Part shown: positions 32,886 to 44,929 of the stretch, piece after piece
Position numbering within the stretch: the first letter of the stretch is position 1
How the letters are laid out: every line of letters starts with the position of its first letter
Source of the DNA: Cladopsammia gracilis
Lineage: Eukaryota; Cnidaria; Anthozoa; Scleractinia; Dendrophylliidae
DNA length: 64,000 bases
Reading direction: 5' to 3'
NCBI GenBank assembly: GCA_022457155.1
Contig: JAJGOT010000930.1
Span: 1 to 64,000, forward strand
Notes under the pieces: model-generated
The model's input: the letters and a program-made list of their open reading frames with translations, nothing else
Told to the model about the DNA's origin: nothing
Database searches by the model: none
Program-made: the position numbers and the translations under genes

Positions 32886-35655
32886 CAGTCTATGTTGATT
32901 TTTATCTTAGTGAGCTCACTAAAATTAGTCATTTATACCTTAATTATTTCTTAACTATTTCTTTGTTATTCATAATAAGACAATGTACATTTCTGGTTAC
33001 ATTTAGCAGCATATCTGTGACTTATAATACTACCTGAAACAAATATCAGCCCTGAAATTCATTCCTTTGCGTTCAAATGGCTACTAACTTCGAAGTAGAT
33101 GCCAAATATCTCAGACTGCACGAAAGAACTATCAAAGTTGATCAATTAATGAGACAACGAGGCAGAAAACAAGGATAATCATAAAAATGGCGGTGGGAAG
33201 TCCGCTGTGCGCCACATAATGCGTCCTTTCAAACGAACAACTTCGGATCTATCCTAGAGGCTTGATCACACCAGTTAAAATACAACAGACGTATCTTAGA
33301 GCTACAAACTTTATAAATGCTTGCTTGACTGATGCATTTGGGCATTTAGTGTCGTGTTTTCTTTTCATATATTTTTTAGCGCTTTCAAGCAAAACGTGAA
33401 ATAAAAAATATAACTCTTTTTCTTGATCACTATTATTATTATAAACAGTGGTTGGCTCATTCGCACATCGTAAGCTAAATACTTAAAAATAATAAACTTT
33501 ACTGTAAATCTTGCTTTGTTTTTATCATAACTACCATTTTTAAATTCGTGAATAGGGTCGATATTTTAACATATTAATATTTTTAAATAGTAGATATTTA
33601 AACACAGACGGTTTTTATTTCACTGAATTACAGAAAACGTTACAGATGCAATAATGCATTTTGTATACCCCATTGGTACACAAAAAGCTGCTGAAACTTA
33701 AACGTTAACTCGTGTTTTAACTAATCATTAAAATAGAATACTAAAATCATAAAATTGTGTAGTAACACTTTACAGCTGAATGCTCAGTTTAATCAAATTT
33801 ATTTTGGGTGATTTCTAAAGTGCATGTCAATAATTCATCTAACATAAATAATAATAAATTAAAAATTTATACGAGAGTAGATATTCTCCTCCTTTTGAAT
33901 AAAGGTTATGCGCTGCATACACTAGGTTTATTATCGGAACTCAAGGTCGTTAATGTGATACTATTTGAGTGCTGACAACATTTTAAGGTCTTTGGAGATT
34001 AGCAAATACGTGAAGAAGTAGCAAGGTCCGGCTGTTCTGCTGCCATGGATCTCTCCCTCCGATGCTTGGGATGATGCACATCTAGTTTCAAGAGACTATG
34101 TATCTACTCTTTCTACAATGATACATTGTAAAGAATAATTTTGAATGAGCTCTGGAGAAAACACTCCCTAAGTTATTAATTTTAATTGACAGTCCATGGC
34201 TCCTGTCGTATGTGTTGTGCTTATAGATTTCTATTATATATTAGCAATTTATCCAAATAAATATCACTCAGCATCCATGAAATTAAAGCCAATATAATCG
34301 CAATTTACTGTCTTTTATTGACCTACTGTCGGATTTTTGTTGTTTTTAATCCTGTTTTGCATAGCAGCGCAATCCAACCCCGCCCTTTCTTGTTTATTAT
34401 AGCTCTGTATTGGCAATATCCCCTTATTGTTATTAAGCATCCAGTAATAAAATAAAAAGGGTCACCGATGTCTATCTTTATTGAACTGTTGTCTCGTTTC
34501 TGTTGTTGTCTTGTCTTTTTTGCTGCATTATCGAGACCCTCTTCCATGTAGCCAAATATGTTGCTTTTTACGGTATTAAAATCTAATTAAATGTTAAATT
34601 TAAATTAAATCCTAAGAACATTCTAAAAAGTTGATATTAAAACTTTGTTTTAATATCGATTACAGCAATTGCAGTTATACAAATGTAATATTACATTTTG
34701 TATACCTTAAGTGAACAACAAAAAGAAATTTACAATAAAAAAAAGGTTTCGTATGATCTCCATTTTGAGCATGCGCACTACTGTAAACACCACGGCCATT
34801 ATCTGCGCGCGCATAACTAACATTACATTACTATCATTCATTGCTCGCGTAATTTTTGCTCGCGCGGCATTGCTTGCGTAACATGCGCGCATAAGGAAAT
34901 TTATTGCCCCTAAAAACTGTGTTAAGCGCACCTTAAGCCACAACATAAATAGAATAATGCATTCTTGAAAAGTTTCACTGAAGCATCTGAAGCATCTGAA
35001 GCATCTGAAGCATCATAGAGTGTTTTCCTGTTGAGGAAAAACAAAAACAGTATCAGAATTAGGTTTCAGTGTGACATATTTTCTACTACAGTCGAACCTT
35101 CCTAGGTGACCATCCCAAATGCTTAGCCAAGGTGGTCGCTTAAATGAGAGGTGGTCACTTATGAAAGGTCAGATCACAGAGGGTCCTAACTTTGAACCTG
35201 TAGTAATTTCTACAGCACCCACATATGTATCAGCACAAAAATAAATATTGTGTCATATCAGAAGCTTATCACGTAGAAGCGTGCAACTGAGAACTATGCT
35301 GGGGATTATTAGAAGTACCAACCGACCAATCAGAATCACGGATTGATTTTTTTGCCCTTATATGGAAGGAGGTTTTCAGCTCCACGCGCGTACTCGCGGC
35401 CGCACAAATCGGCAAGAAAACTTCGAGGAAACTACAAGCGCTTCGCGAAATATGGACAGCTTACTTTCACGGCTGTTTTCGTCGCTACCAAATCACATTT
35501 TGAGGTTCAAAACTGAAGAGGAAAAAGTATCGAATATTCTAGTAGTTCTAAGAAGATGACGACTGAGTAAGGAACGACGAAAAGCTCAACACCGCGAAAT
35601 ATGGACAGCTCAGGTTTTTTCAAGCCAAGTTTCATCTCTACCAAATCACCACTAA
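32886..35655. other. Non-coding stretch
   Basis: No supported gene. Four units of a 9 bp repeat (GAAGCATCT) lie at 34978-35014. A degraded transposon-like end (GTCGAACCTTCCTAGGTGACC) starts near 35092. Confidence 0.45.
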
Positions 35656-35775
35656 GGCCCGGTTCAAACGTCGAACTTCACATGTGCCGAATCTAATGGA
35701 AATGAGCAAAATCTATTGTTCTTGCTCATTTGCATTAGATTCGGTACATGTGAAGTTCGACGTTCGAACCGGGCC
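35656..35775. mobile_element. Near-perfect palindromic MITE, TAA-flanked
   Basis: GGCCCGGTTCAAACGTCGAA at 35656 pairs with its near-complement ending at 35775. TAA is on both sides (35653-35655 and 35776-35778). 120 bp with a very short loop. A decayed piece of the same family lies near 54524-54570 (CACATATGTCGAATCTAATG). Confidence 0.85.
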
Positions 35776-36113
35776 TAAAATGGTTCTTTAAAGAATTTCA
35801 TGCCATATGGTAACGTATTTTACTTATTCAAATGTAGTTTCATATTAGAAAGATTATTAAGTCAGGTTTTGATGGTAGTAACGAAATATGAATTGTTTTT
35901 AACTTCACAAAGAAATTGAAGCGTACGGAAGAAGCGAAGCAAATTTTCATGATTCAGTACGCAATGCCATGTGTTTTTCTGTTTTGTTTTGAAAACAAAA
36001 GTGTTTTTACTCTCTTTTTCGCTTATAACTTATCACTCAAACATACAATATTTCGTGTCTGACTTGAGCTTAGCGTTTTTCTTCCCAAATCGCTTGGAAT
36101 AAAACTTGTTGTA

Positions 36114-36247
36114 TAGAGGTTTTGCACGGCAGCCATGTTCGTGGCAGGAACAATGAAAATGTTTTGCATTAGAAAGAACATTCTTTCCCATGGGGAAAAG
36201 AATCTATTGTTCCTGCCATGCAACATGGCTGCCGTGCAAAACCTCTA
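36114..36247. mobile_element. TA-flanked palindromic MITE
   Basis: TAGAGGTTTTGCACGGCAGC and GCTGCCGTGCAAAACCTCTA form the ends; TA lies outside each. 134 bp. The size and TA target suit a Tc1/mariner-type MITE. Confidence 0.8.
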
Positions 36248-37211
36248 TAGATTTTGAAATATGAACGGCGGTGCGGTGTTTTCCGAATTTATGATTTCTG
36301 ATGATTTGTATCTTGAAAAATAATTTAACGTACTATTTTTAAAACTGAGTTGCATTAATTTTTACGTGACTGTATTTATTTGTACATGTGGCATCACTTA
36401 GGTTCTGAACTCACGGAGCGCGTTTTCATCATCTCGACAACTAGATTGCGGTTGTCTTGAGCGATTTCGAAGTTTTCTTATCGTTAACTGTTTTCGAGCA
36501 GAAGCTATCATGAGCTTCTGTTTCGAGTTACGATTTGTTATGAGTAATTTTAACTCTGACAAACCGGCTGTTGAAGGTTTGGCCCCGGTTCCTGGAAGGC
36601 CGATTAAACTGTCCTTCGATTAGCGGTTAATCCATGATTAAATTTCTTATTCCTATGATAACTAATCGAGGGATAAAAAGGCGTTCCTGAAAACGGATTT
36701 AACCCTCGATTAACTATCCCACGATTAAACTCAGAATAAACCGGTTTGACCAGTTATTCACACGCAGGCGCGCGAAAATGACAATTCGCGACAAAATTCG
36801 CGGGAAAAAGGCGTCTTACACGAAGCTTGTAAGTTCTTGTTTTCCATTTTGACTCAAATAGTCTCGTCACAAATTATACAAATCTAATCTTAATATTGGT
36901 TGTTTTAGTCGAAGAAAAGAAACGTCATCTCTTGCGATTTGGTCAAAGGAAACGAAATGAAAATCAATGATTCAGTTCAAAGCGATGTTGACTCCGTGAA
37001 GGAAAATTAAAACTGACAAAGCTGTTAACCGAATCGGTGAGTTCATTCGATTATTTCAATTGTCAAATTAGCTAAATTGTCAGCCATGTAACCTTTTGAT
37101 TAAATCTGAATAATAAAGCAGTGATTTCAAATGATAGATAACTTAGGTGTCCCCAATTAGCAAACTGTGCTACAGCAAGCTAGAATGTTTTTTGACACAA
37201 TAATAAAGTAC

Positions 37212-37257
<46 letters not shown>

Positions 37258-37284
37258 CATTATTATTATTATTATTATTATTAT
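37212..37284. repeat. ATT microsatellite
   Basis: About 24 ATT/TTA units with one interruption near 37258. Confidence 0.9.
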
Positions 37285-37350
37285 AATCGTATCAATAACA
37301 AAATTCTCGATTGTGATTGGTCATCCGCGCGCCTATTTCTCGCGTAATTG

Positions 37351-37441
37351 GCGCGCGGTCACGTGGGTGTCCAATTACAGCTGTCCAATTACGAAAAGTT
37401 GTAATTGGATAGCTGTAATTGGACACCTACGTTGCGCGCGC
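37351..37441. repeat. Strong hairpin palindrome
   Basis: GTGTCCAATTACAGCTGTCC pairs with GGATAGCTGTAATTGGACAC across an eight-base loop, with GC-rich continuation (GCGCGCG). Probably a small MITE; TA-type flanks were not resolved. Confidence 0.7.
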
Positions 37442-37629
37442 TTCAATCAGTTGCATTTGAATGGCTCGTTTTTGCTGTTTTCCTTCCACTTTCAAACTGA
37501 CAGAAAATATCCAAAACGTTTTTAGTACAAAATAGTCGACATAGCTTCTTAATCTCGCATTTGGTTATTGATGCGATTAATTAGTAATTGAACTTCGTGT
37601 CGTACAATTCAGGGGTAATCGTGCTCGTA

Positions 37630-37940
37630 AGGAGAAAAATTGGTACATTTGAGGTCTTATTTAATTGCCTTGCATGTTTTCAATGTCCTTGAAACTTGCA
37701 GGCCATATAAAGTGACGATTAATATCGAGATTGTCAAATTTTAAAAAAAAAAAACATTTATCAAGCGGTTTCCAAATTATCATCACATTTGTAGGCGTAG
37801 ACCAAATTACATACAAAAATGGCAAAAAGAGCGGCTGAACGCATGTTAATCAAATCATTCTTTCGCGCAATCGGCCAAAGCAATCCCCCTCACTTTTTCA
37901 AACAAGATTTAAATGGAATCAAACTACATGTACTATGAGA
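37630..37940 (-). mobile_element. Partial copy of the 52-54 kb foldback element
   Basis: Matches the right arm (53516-53830), for example TTTGTAGGCGTAGACCAAAT and GCAATCGGCCAAAGCAA. Only part of one arm is present and it abuts the 5' break of the LINE at 37945. Confidence 0.8.
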
Positions 37941-37944
37941 TGAA

Positions 37945-39758
37945 ACTACATTCCCAAAGCATTCTCTTTGCAACGAGGTGTTCGACAAGGTTGCCCTTTA
38001 TCGGATCTCTTATTTTTCCTGGGGATTGAACTTCTAGCGAGAGCCTTAAAAAGTAATAGATCTATAAAAGGCATCCAAGTAGATAATCAAGAAATGAAAG
38101 TATCACAATACGCTCATGACACTACTGTCTTTGTCCGCGACCAAGAATCCGTTTCCGAACTACTTAAATTTCTAAATGATTTCAACTCTCTCTCTCTGGT
38201 TTGGAAATAAACACTGCTAAAACTGAAGCAATGTGGCTAGGACAATGGAAAAACAATCATGACACCCCTTTCGGTTTCAAATGGACAAAAGAACCGATAC
38301 TATCTCTCGGAATATTTTTCTCACAAAATCAAACAGATGCGGAAGAATTCAACTTTGGAACCAAAATTCGAGATTTAGAGAAAACTTTAAATACCTGTAA
38401 AACAAGAAAACTTAGGGCTCTCTAAACTGACTTTTAACACTTCCGTTTTAAATGTGCCCAAACATTATATACAACAAATAAATAAAATTATTTTCAGTTT
38501 CATTTGGGACGGCAAACCCGCAAAAATGAAAAAAATACTGTTATCGCAGAAAAAAAGGTGGCCTCAAAATGTGCGATTTTGAAATTATGGAAAAAGCGTT
38601 GAAAATTGCTTGGATAAGTAGAATTCAAAGTCAATCGTCTGCTTCTTGGAAAATTATTCCTAACCATTGTGTAAATCATCTCGGTAATTTCTCTTTCCTG
38701 ACAAAATGTAACTATAAAACCGAATTACTTAAGCTAGAGAGCCACCCTATTTTTTACCGCATGATTCTCGATTATTGGCGCGACTTCAAAAACTTACCTG
38801 ATCGTATTACTACCAATATCAAAAATGAGATTATATGGAACAACTGTAATGTTCTAATTGATAAGAAGCAAGTTTTTTTTTTTATAAAAAAACGGTTCTC
38901 AAAAAATGTTATTCATGTGCAAGATTTACTAAATGAACAAGGCAACTTCTGTAACTTTTTAGAATTCAAAACAAAGTTTAATTTAGATGTACCCTTTACG
39001 AAGTTTTATGGTCGTATCAATGCCATTCCTCGCGCGTGGAAAAATGCTTTAAAACCGCTTGGTCAAAATAACCTCAACGATACTTCTACCACACCTCCAA
39101 TCACAAGTTTTATTTATTCAGCAATCTTAAAAAACACTTTCGTACCACCAACCTCTCAAACTAAATTTTACGATACGGCTTTTATCCCATAATGTTTCAA
39201 TACAAAATTATACATAACATACTCCCTACTCAAATGAGCCTTTACCGTGACGGTATCTCTGAAAGTGATTTGTGTCCGTTATGTGGGTGTGAAAAGCAAA
39301 CTTTAAACCATATGTTAATCCAATGCAGTAAATCACTCTCCTTCTGGAATACGTTTCAGGAGTGGTGGTTTGAAAAAGCACTGAGAGACTTTCTTTAAAA
39401 CATGGTAGCATATTATACGGCTACTTTGACAATACAAAATACTGGCAGGCATTAAATTACTCAATTCTAATAGCAAAATACTACATATATTCTGCATGTC
39501 AAACAGGCGGCAAGGTGAACTATGCTTCCGTAACTTCCTGCTGCGAATCCAAGAAAAAATTGAAATAATTAAAGAAACTGCAATTGCAAAGAAATGCTTG
39601 CCTACTTTTCGCCGAAAATGGACAGTTCTTCTGTAATTAGTATTAGTAAATTTGTAAATGTAATCGAACGTCTGTGTAGTTTTGTGTAGTATCATATTGT
39701 AATGTAGTGATGTAAATAATGTATTGTTTCAAATAAAGTTGTTGCAATAAAAAAAAAA
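37945..39758 (+). mobile_element. 5'-truncated L1/Tx1-like LINE
   Basis: Starts inside the reverse transcriptase at the QRGVRQGCPLSDLLFFLGIE block. The catalytic box reads QYAHDTT in place of YADD, so the enzyme would be inactive. The thumb (INTAKTEAMWLGQW) follows in another frame. A 207-codon frame (38569-39192) then covers the region after the polymerase, and 39192-39398 ends with a zinc-binding knuckle (CPLCGCEKQTLNHMLIQC). An AATAAAG signal (39731) and a ten-A tail (39749-39758) mark the 3' end. The polarity and tail indicate a retrotransposed copy truncated at its 5' end. Confidence 0.85.
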
Positions 39759-40800
39759 GCTGCGGTGATCGTTTTTCCATAACATTGCTAATGGAGTCGT
39801 AGTTAGTGCTCAACCTTGGGGGGTATCGACCCCAAAAAATCCAGTCGAGCCACCTTAAGCTTAAGTTATATCTTATTTTTGCGATATTTCCCACCCATTT
39901 CTACTGTCAGTGCTGCAAAAATAATGATTTAATTCAAGAATTCTTGGATAGAATCCCCAAACCGGTACAACGATATGTAAAGAGTTTAAGTAACAATCCG
40001 TGTAAGAAGTAGGCAACCCAAATGCACGGAATGCAGAAAGGTGTGAATTGTGCTATTGTTGAAACCGTTCGCCTCATTGGCTAAAACATGAAAATCTACC
40101 ATAACTTCATCAGGCAGCGCATTTATTTATCTCTAGTTTACTAATTGATTCCCTTTTAGTGAAAACTATTCTGATTTTTAATGCAACAAAAATTCTATGT
40201 GGGGAACATGGGAAATTAGAAGTCTTTCTTGGCCATTGTTTTGGAGTCTCACGATTGGATGAAATCTTGTAACACAAAATAAACACCGCTTTAAAATAAA
40301 GTTTCAGTAAATTTTATTTCAAAACCATCTTGTCCATAGGTTGACGTATTCTCAGTACGAAAATCTAAACATTCTTATGTGGGGAAAGCGAAATGCAGCG
40401 GAACAGTAGAGAATTACCTACTTCTTACACGGATTGTTACTTAAAGTACGACATTTTTAAATTTACGAGCGCTAAAATAGTATTTCATGGCGTGTTGTTC
40501 AGTTTTATCTTGGTTTTTTTTTTTCAATAATATAAGCTTAAGCTTTACTATTAAGCTTCATATATTCTGCTTCGTGGAAGCCATGCTAAATACAAAAAAT
40601 ACATGTCTTGAATTTCACCGTTCAAAAAAGTTAGCATGATTGCTGTAAGCTTAGCACTAGAAGAGCTTTATTATGTTATGTAATTGCCGAGACTGCAAGA
40701 TTTAAGTGTTTGCGGGTGTTTGTCCGCCTTGACTCGCTCACATTTCAATGCAAATTACATTTTTCTGCCAATATTTCCTGGACCAACTTTAAACGAACAG
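39759..40800. other. Non-coding, with a short inverted repeat pair
   Basis: GTAACAATCCGTGTAAGAAG near 39990 is repeated inverted at 40418-40440. No gene is supported between the LINE and the right end of the 36.6-41.0 kb unit. Confidence 0.45.
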
Positions 40801-41005
40801 TTTACTCCGCCATTTTGTTTGTTTATTCGCCGATTAGTGAGTTAATCGACCTCGCTAGGTGGATTAAATTTAACCCTTATTTTATCCCTTGGTTAGCGCT
40901 AATCGTACTTTCAGGAACAGAATCTAATCGAAGGATAAATTTTATCCCTCGATTAGGCTGATTTAATCGTGGATTAGCGCTAATCGGCTTTCAGGAACCG
41001 GGGCC

Positions 41006-42247
41006 TGAATTCAACTACATTGTATTTGTCTTTTTTTTTAAATAAATTAAGTGATTTGGAGAACTCTACATGTTGTTTGCATTTTTGTTTGATTTTCATC
41101 TTTCTTTGATACAGGTGTCCTAACGTTTTGAACTCTTTGTCCTTATCATTTCACCGTATTTTATTCATAAACTGATTTTGATTGCTGGTATGTTGCTGTA
41201 GACACAAATCGCTGTGGAGTATTAAGTTAAACCTTGGACGGTAAGCAATCTAAATGGGAATTTTTTCGCTCTGCCGGTAAAGTTTTTCTTCGGTGCATAC
41301 AATTTCTCCTTTTCTCCGCTTCCTCCATTTGCAGGGCAACTGTATTTAAGTTTATATGTCTAATAATTTTTTGTTTGTTGTTGTTGTTCGGCATAATCGG
41401 CCTTCTTTTCTCCAAAGCGTGTCAATGGCCGTTTTAATAGTATAAAGTTGACATTTTGGTCGAGTCTCAGAACTGCAATAAACACTTAATGACTGGTCCC
41501 GAGGGAAACAGTGAATTTTGTTTCCCGAGAATCTCGATGTTTCCTGAGACGAAGTCGAGGGAAACATCGAGATTCGAGGGAAACAAAATTCACTGTTTCC
41601 CGAGAGATCAGTCATTAAGTGATTTGTTATATAGCAACAAAAAAAACACAACACAAGACAGTTTGAAAAACGCGCCGAGCACTCGATCCATCATAATATG
41701 CCACCTTTTGTCACGGTCTGATCACGGTCTGATCACGTGCGCTAGCGGGCAACAGTGCAATGTTAACCCTCTGACGTCAAAATTGTTGCCCGCTTTCGCA
41801 AATGTTGCCCGCTTAGCACAATTGGCGGGAAACAGTTTGTTTGTTAGATGTCATGTGACGATGAATCAACCAATCAACGCGCGCGTTGTATTGACAAAAA
41901 CTCCAGCTATATAACAAAGTGCAATTATTGACCCTTGTAGCAGCTTGTTTGAAACAAGATACAATGTTTTCATGCAATTAATTTTTCAACATGTGCAAGT
42001 GTTGTGGGAGCGTGGGAGTAGGCTTTTACAACTCCCTATTAGGAAGTAAATTCTGATTGGCTCCCCGCGTTTTCTAAAAATTGCCATCATTGGACACGAG
42101 AGAGTTAATCGCTTCTCAGTTATGAGCTTCTGGTCATATATATAGAAGTTTTGATGCATGTAACAAAATGAGAAGTTCAAGCACGTAACCGTGGACAACA
42201 ATCCTGCTGGTATACGTTGGATCAATAGTGATCTGATCGGTTTAACA
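41006..42247. other. Non-coding; palindromic repeats
   Basis: Contains a long palindrome at 41483-41620 (CACTTAATGACTGGTCCCGA and near-complement). A pair of TTTGTTATATAGC-type ends (41624 and 41907) brackets sequence with repeated GCGGGCAACA. These are likely MITE relics. No gene. Confidence 0.5.
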
Positions 42248-42568
42248 AGTGAAATATACTAGTAAAGAAGTATTTTTTCGTTTGTCTCACGATGTAGTCA
42301 CTTCCGATGTGGATCGCGACTTGTTTCTAATGGTTATCCTTTTTCTTTCTTGCAGAAACTTACCAAGACCAGAAAACCCAACACCAGTGCTTAGACCACG
42401 ACCGAGTTCAAATCTACTGCGGTTTTACCTTATATCAAAGGTCTGTTCGAACAACTTCGCCGCTGCCTACAACAACAAGGCGTACGCGCTGTTTTTAAGT
42501 CGGAGACTACACTTAGATCACACCTAGTACGGCCTAAAGACGTTGTTGACCCGACTAAACAAGATGGC

Positions 42569-42829
42569 GTGGTTTACAGAATCCCCTGTGAATGCGGTAA
42601 AGTTTATATCGGCGAGACTGGAAGACCTATGCAAGACAGAATAAAAGGGCATGACCGAGACATCCGATTCGCCCGTACCCAGACCTCCGCCGTTTCAGAG
42701 CACGCCACCAACACCGGACACCACCCGCTTTGGAATGAAGTAAAGTTTATTGATCGTGATCCTCATTGGTACACACGCAGGGTCAAAGAGGCGATCCACA
42801 TAAGACTTAACCCTAAAAACATCAACAGG

Positions 42830-42882
<53 letters not shown>

Positions 42883-43006
42883 CAACAGGAGAGCCGTACG
42901 ACTACGGACCGCCGAGGGAACAATTCGCCGAAACAACGAGGATCAAAATGCGCCAGTCACAGCTGTTGAAAACCAACCAATCACAGCAGAACATCGTGCT
43001 TCATAA
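42569..43006 (+). CDS. GIY-YIG endonuclease domain of Penelope copy 1
   Basis: A zinc-finger-like CECG entry precedes VYIGETGRPMQDRIKGHDRD, the GIY-YIG variant used by Penelope-like retroelements. In life it would be the C-terminal half of a fused reverse transcriptase-nuclease that nicks target DNA to start copying. Here it is detached from the polymerase, so not functional alone. The upstream codons of this copy contain a stop and a frame change. Confidence 0.8.
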
Positions 43007-43030
43007 GGTGACGCGTAACCAGTCGACCCC

Positions 43031-43075
43031 ATCGCCTGAAGAAGACTAGCAGTATGCAGTCGAAACGTCGCGATC
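43031..43075 (+). ncRNA. Hammerhead-type ribozyme motif, Penelope copy 1
   Basis: ATCGC, then CTGAAGA, A, GACT-loop-AGTC, GAAA, CGTC, GCGAT. The outer stem ATCGC/GCGAT and stem II GACT/AGTC both pair. Predicted cleavage lies after GTC at 43069. Stem III would be minimal, as in other Penelope hammerheads. It sits just after the coding end, in the pLTR. Confidence 0.65.
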
Positions 43076-43224
43076 CACATCGGAAGTGACTACATCGTGA
43101 GACAAACGAAAAAATACTTCTTTACTAGTGTGTTCACCACGATGAACAACAACAACCCCTTTTTACGATATTAAGTGAAATATTTTTTTGTCGTTTGTCT
43201 CACGATGTAGTCACTTCCGATGTG

Positions 43225-43269
43225 GATCGCGACGTTTCGACTGCATACTGCTAGTCTTCTTCAGGCGAT
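43225..43269 (-). ncRNA. Hammerhead-type ribozyme motif, Penelope copy 2
   Basis: Exact reverse complement of the motif at 43031-43075, in the inverted copy. Outer stem, stem II and core are all intact. Confidence 0.65.
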
Positions 43270-43293
43270 GGGGTCGACTGGTTACGCGTCACC

Positions 43294-43427
43294 TTATGAA
43301 GCACGATGCTCTGCTGTGATTGGTTGGTTTTCAACAGCTGTGACTGGTGCATTTTGATCCTCGTTGTTTCGACGAATTTCTCCCTCGGCGGTCCGTAGTC
43401 GTACGGCTCTCCTGTTGTTGTGTTTCC

Positions 43428-43470
<43 letters not shown>

Positions 43471-44633
43471 CCTGTTGATGTTGTTAGGGTTAAGTCTTAT
43501 GTGGATCGCCTCTTTGACCCTGCGTGTGTACCAATGAGGATCACGATCAATAAACTTTACTTCATTCCAAAGCGGGTGGTGTCCGGTGTTGTTGGCGTGC
43601 TCTGAAACGGCGGAGGTCTGGGTACGGGCGAATCGGATGTCTCGGTCATGCTCTTTTATTCTGTCTTGCATAGGTCTTCCAGTCTCGCCGATATAAACTT
43701 TACCGCATTCACAGGGAATTCTGTAAACCACGCCATCTTGTTTAGTCGGGTCAACAGCGTCTTTAGGCCGTACTAGGTGTGATCTAAGTGTAGTCTCCGA
43801 CTTAAAAACAGCGCGTACGCCTTGTTGTTGTAGGCAGCGGCGAAGTTGTTCGGACAGACCTTTGACATAAGGTAAAACCGCAGTAGATTTGAACTCGGTT
43901 GTGGGCTCAGCACTGGTGTTGGGTTTTCTGGTCTTGGTAAGTTTCTGCAAGAAAGAAAAAGGATAACCATTAGAAACAAGAACAGATGACAGATGTTTTT
44001 TCTCCTTTGGAGATAACAGAGGGTTTCGTTACGAGGGAGACGTTTGGCGCGCTCGTAAAGACACTTGACAATACCGCGTTTTACTGATTGCGGGTGGTGT
44101 GAATCATACGCTAAGTATTGATCAGTGTATGTAGGCTTCCTGTATACGCTGGTGGTGAGGCGGCCGTCGGGTTCTCTTGAAACTGCGGTGTCGAGGAAGG
44201 CGAGTTTGTTGTCATTCTCTGTCTCCATGGTGAAACGGATGGAAGGCTGCTGGTCGTTTAGATGCTGTAAGAAGCTATCGACGATTGCGCGATCTAGAAT
44301 GGTGAAGGTGTCGTCTACGTAGCGTTTACAGATCCTAGGCTTGTAAGATGATGTAGTTATTGCTTGTTCCTCGAAGCTCTCCATGTAGAGGTTGGCAATA
44401 ACAGCGGAAACCGGACTCCCCATGGCTGCGCCTTCTTGTTGTTCGTAAATTGATCCGTTATACTGGAAGTATGTGGATCTCAATACGAAAGTCAGGAGGT
44501 CAGCGATCTGAGCAGGCGTTAGCGTCGTACGGTCTGCAAGGGTAGGGTCGTTCTCCAGTTTCTGTAGTGTGGCTTGTACGGCGGCTTCGATAGGAACGTT
44601 GGTAAACAGCGACTCTACGTCGAAAGACACCAT
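43294..44633 (-). pseudogene. Penelope reverse transcriptase (C-terminal part) and GIY-YIG, copy 2
   Basis: The minus-strand frame starting at 44633 shows SFDVESLFTNVP, GAAMGSPVSAVIANLYME, the catalytic YVDDTF and KLAFLDTAV. The polymerase frame runs into out-of-frame codons after KRLPR. The nuclease is read from 43950 in another frame (CECGKVYIGETGRPM to AEHRAS). The same double frame break occurs in copy 3. Confidence 0.8.
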
Positions 44634-44929
44634 GATCTCGTTGAAAATACGAAGTGGGCTGAATTGGTCACCGTGAACTTTGAGTTACCTGTTAAAGGAG
44701 ACAAGATATTAGCTAAGTAGGCGGATAAATCATATGCAAAGGTGTTAATGCATGACACAATAGGTCTTAAGGGTACGTCGGCCTTGTGGATCTTCGGTAA
44801 ACCGTAGATTCTAGGCGGCTGTTTGTGTCGAGGTCTGATCTTGTTGTAAACAGCTCTTCTGACAGTGTCTGCTTGTTCGCCGTGTCACCAACTGACACAA
44901 CGTATGTTGACAAAACTAACTGGGTTATT

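Larger units (their letters stand above)
36581..41005. mobile_element. Large inverted-repeat unit, GGCCCCGG ends
   Basis: The left end GGCCCCGGTTCCTGGAAGGC and right end, in reverse complement GGCCCCGGTTCCTGAAAGCC, are similar for well over 100 bases. Subterminal CGATTA and TTCCTGAAA units recur inside both. No matching target duplication is visible (TTT left, TGA right). The interior holds a foldback fragment, a LINE and small palindromes but no transposase. It is a decayed transposon, or possibly two ends of separate copies. Confidence 0.55.
42257..43173 (+). mobile_element. Penelope element, copy 1: GIY-YIG end only
   Basis: Begins with an inverted piece of its own 3' pLTR (42257-42310). 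It then joins coding sequence just before the GIY-YIG domain and runs to the full 3' end. AGTGAAATA lies on both sides (42248-42256 and 43174-43182), consistent with a target duplication. The frame at 42569-43006 (145 codons) covers KVYIGETGRPMQDRIKGH and the conserved tail NINRDSGIEIPEAW. The reverse transcriptase is absent. Confidence 0.85.
43183..44877 (-). mobile_element. Penelope element, inverted partial copy 2
   Basis: Its 3' end is at 43183 and it reads leftwards. It encodes the C-terminal reverse transcriptase (44633-44000) and an intact GIY-YIG tail (43950-43294, 218 codons). Upstream it carries an internal deletion joining sequence equivalent to 45098 and 45384 of copy 3. It ends head-to-head with copy 3 near 44877. 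Copies 2 and 3 are nearly identical and only the outer ends carry AGTGAAATA, so the two are probably one insertion with a large inverted 5' segment. Confidence 0.8.

Noticed and set aside
42695..42880. Minus-strand frame opposite the GIY-YIG domain, repeated at 43420 and 46560
   Set aside because: Antisense shadow that appears in every Penelope copy because the sense sequence is conserved.
44825..44929. N-terminus of the 552-codon Penelope frame
   Set aside because: The first codons come from the inverted copy 2 and the junction, so this start is not native to the element.
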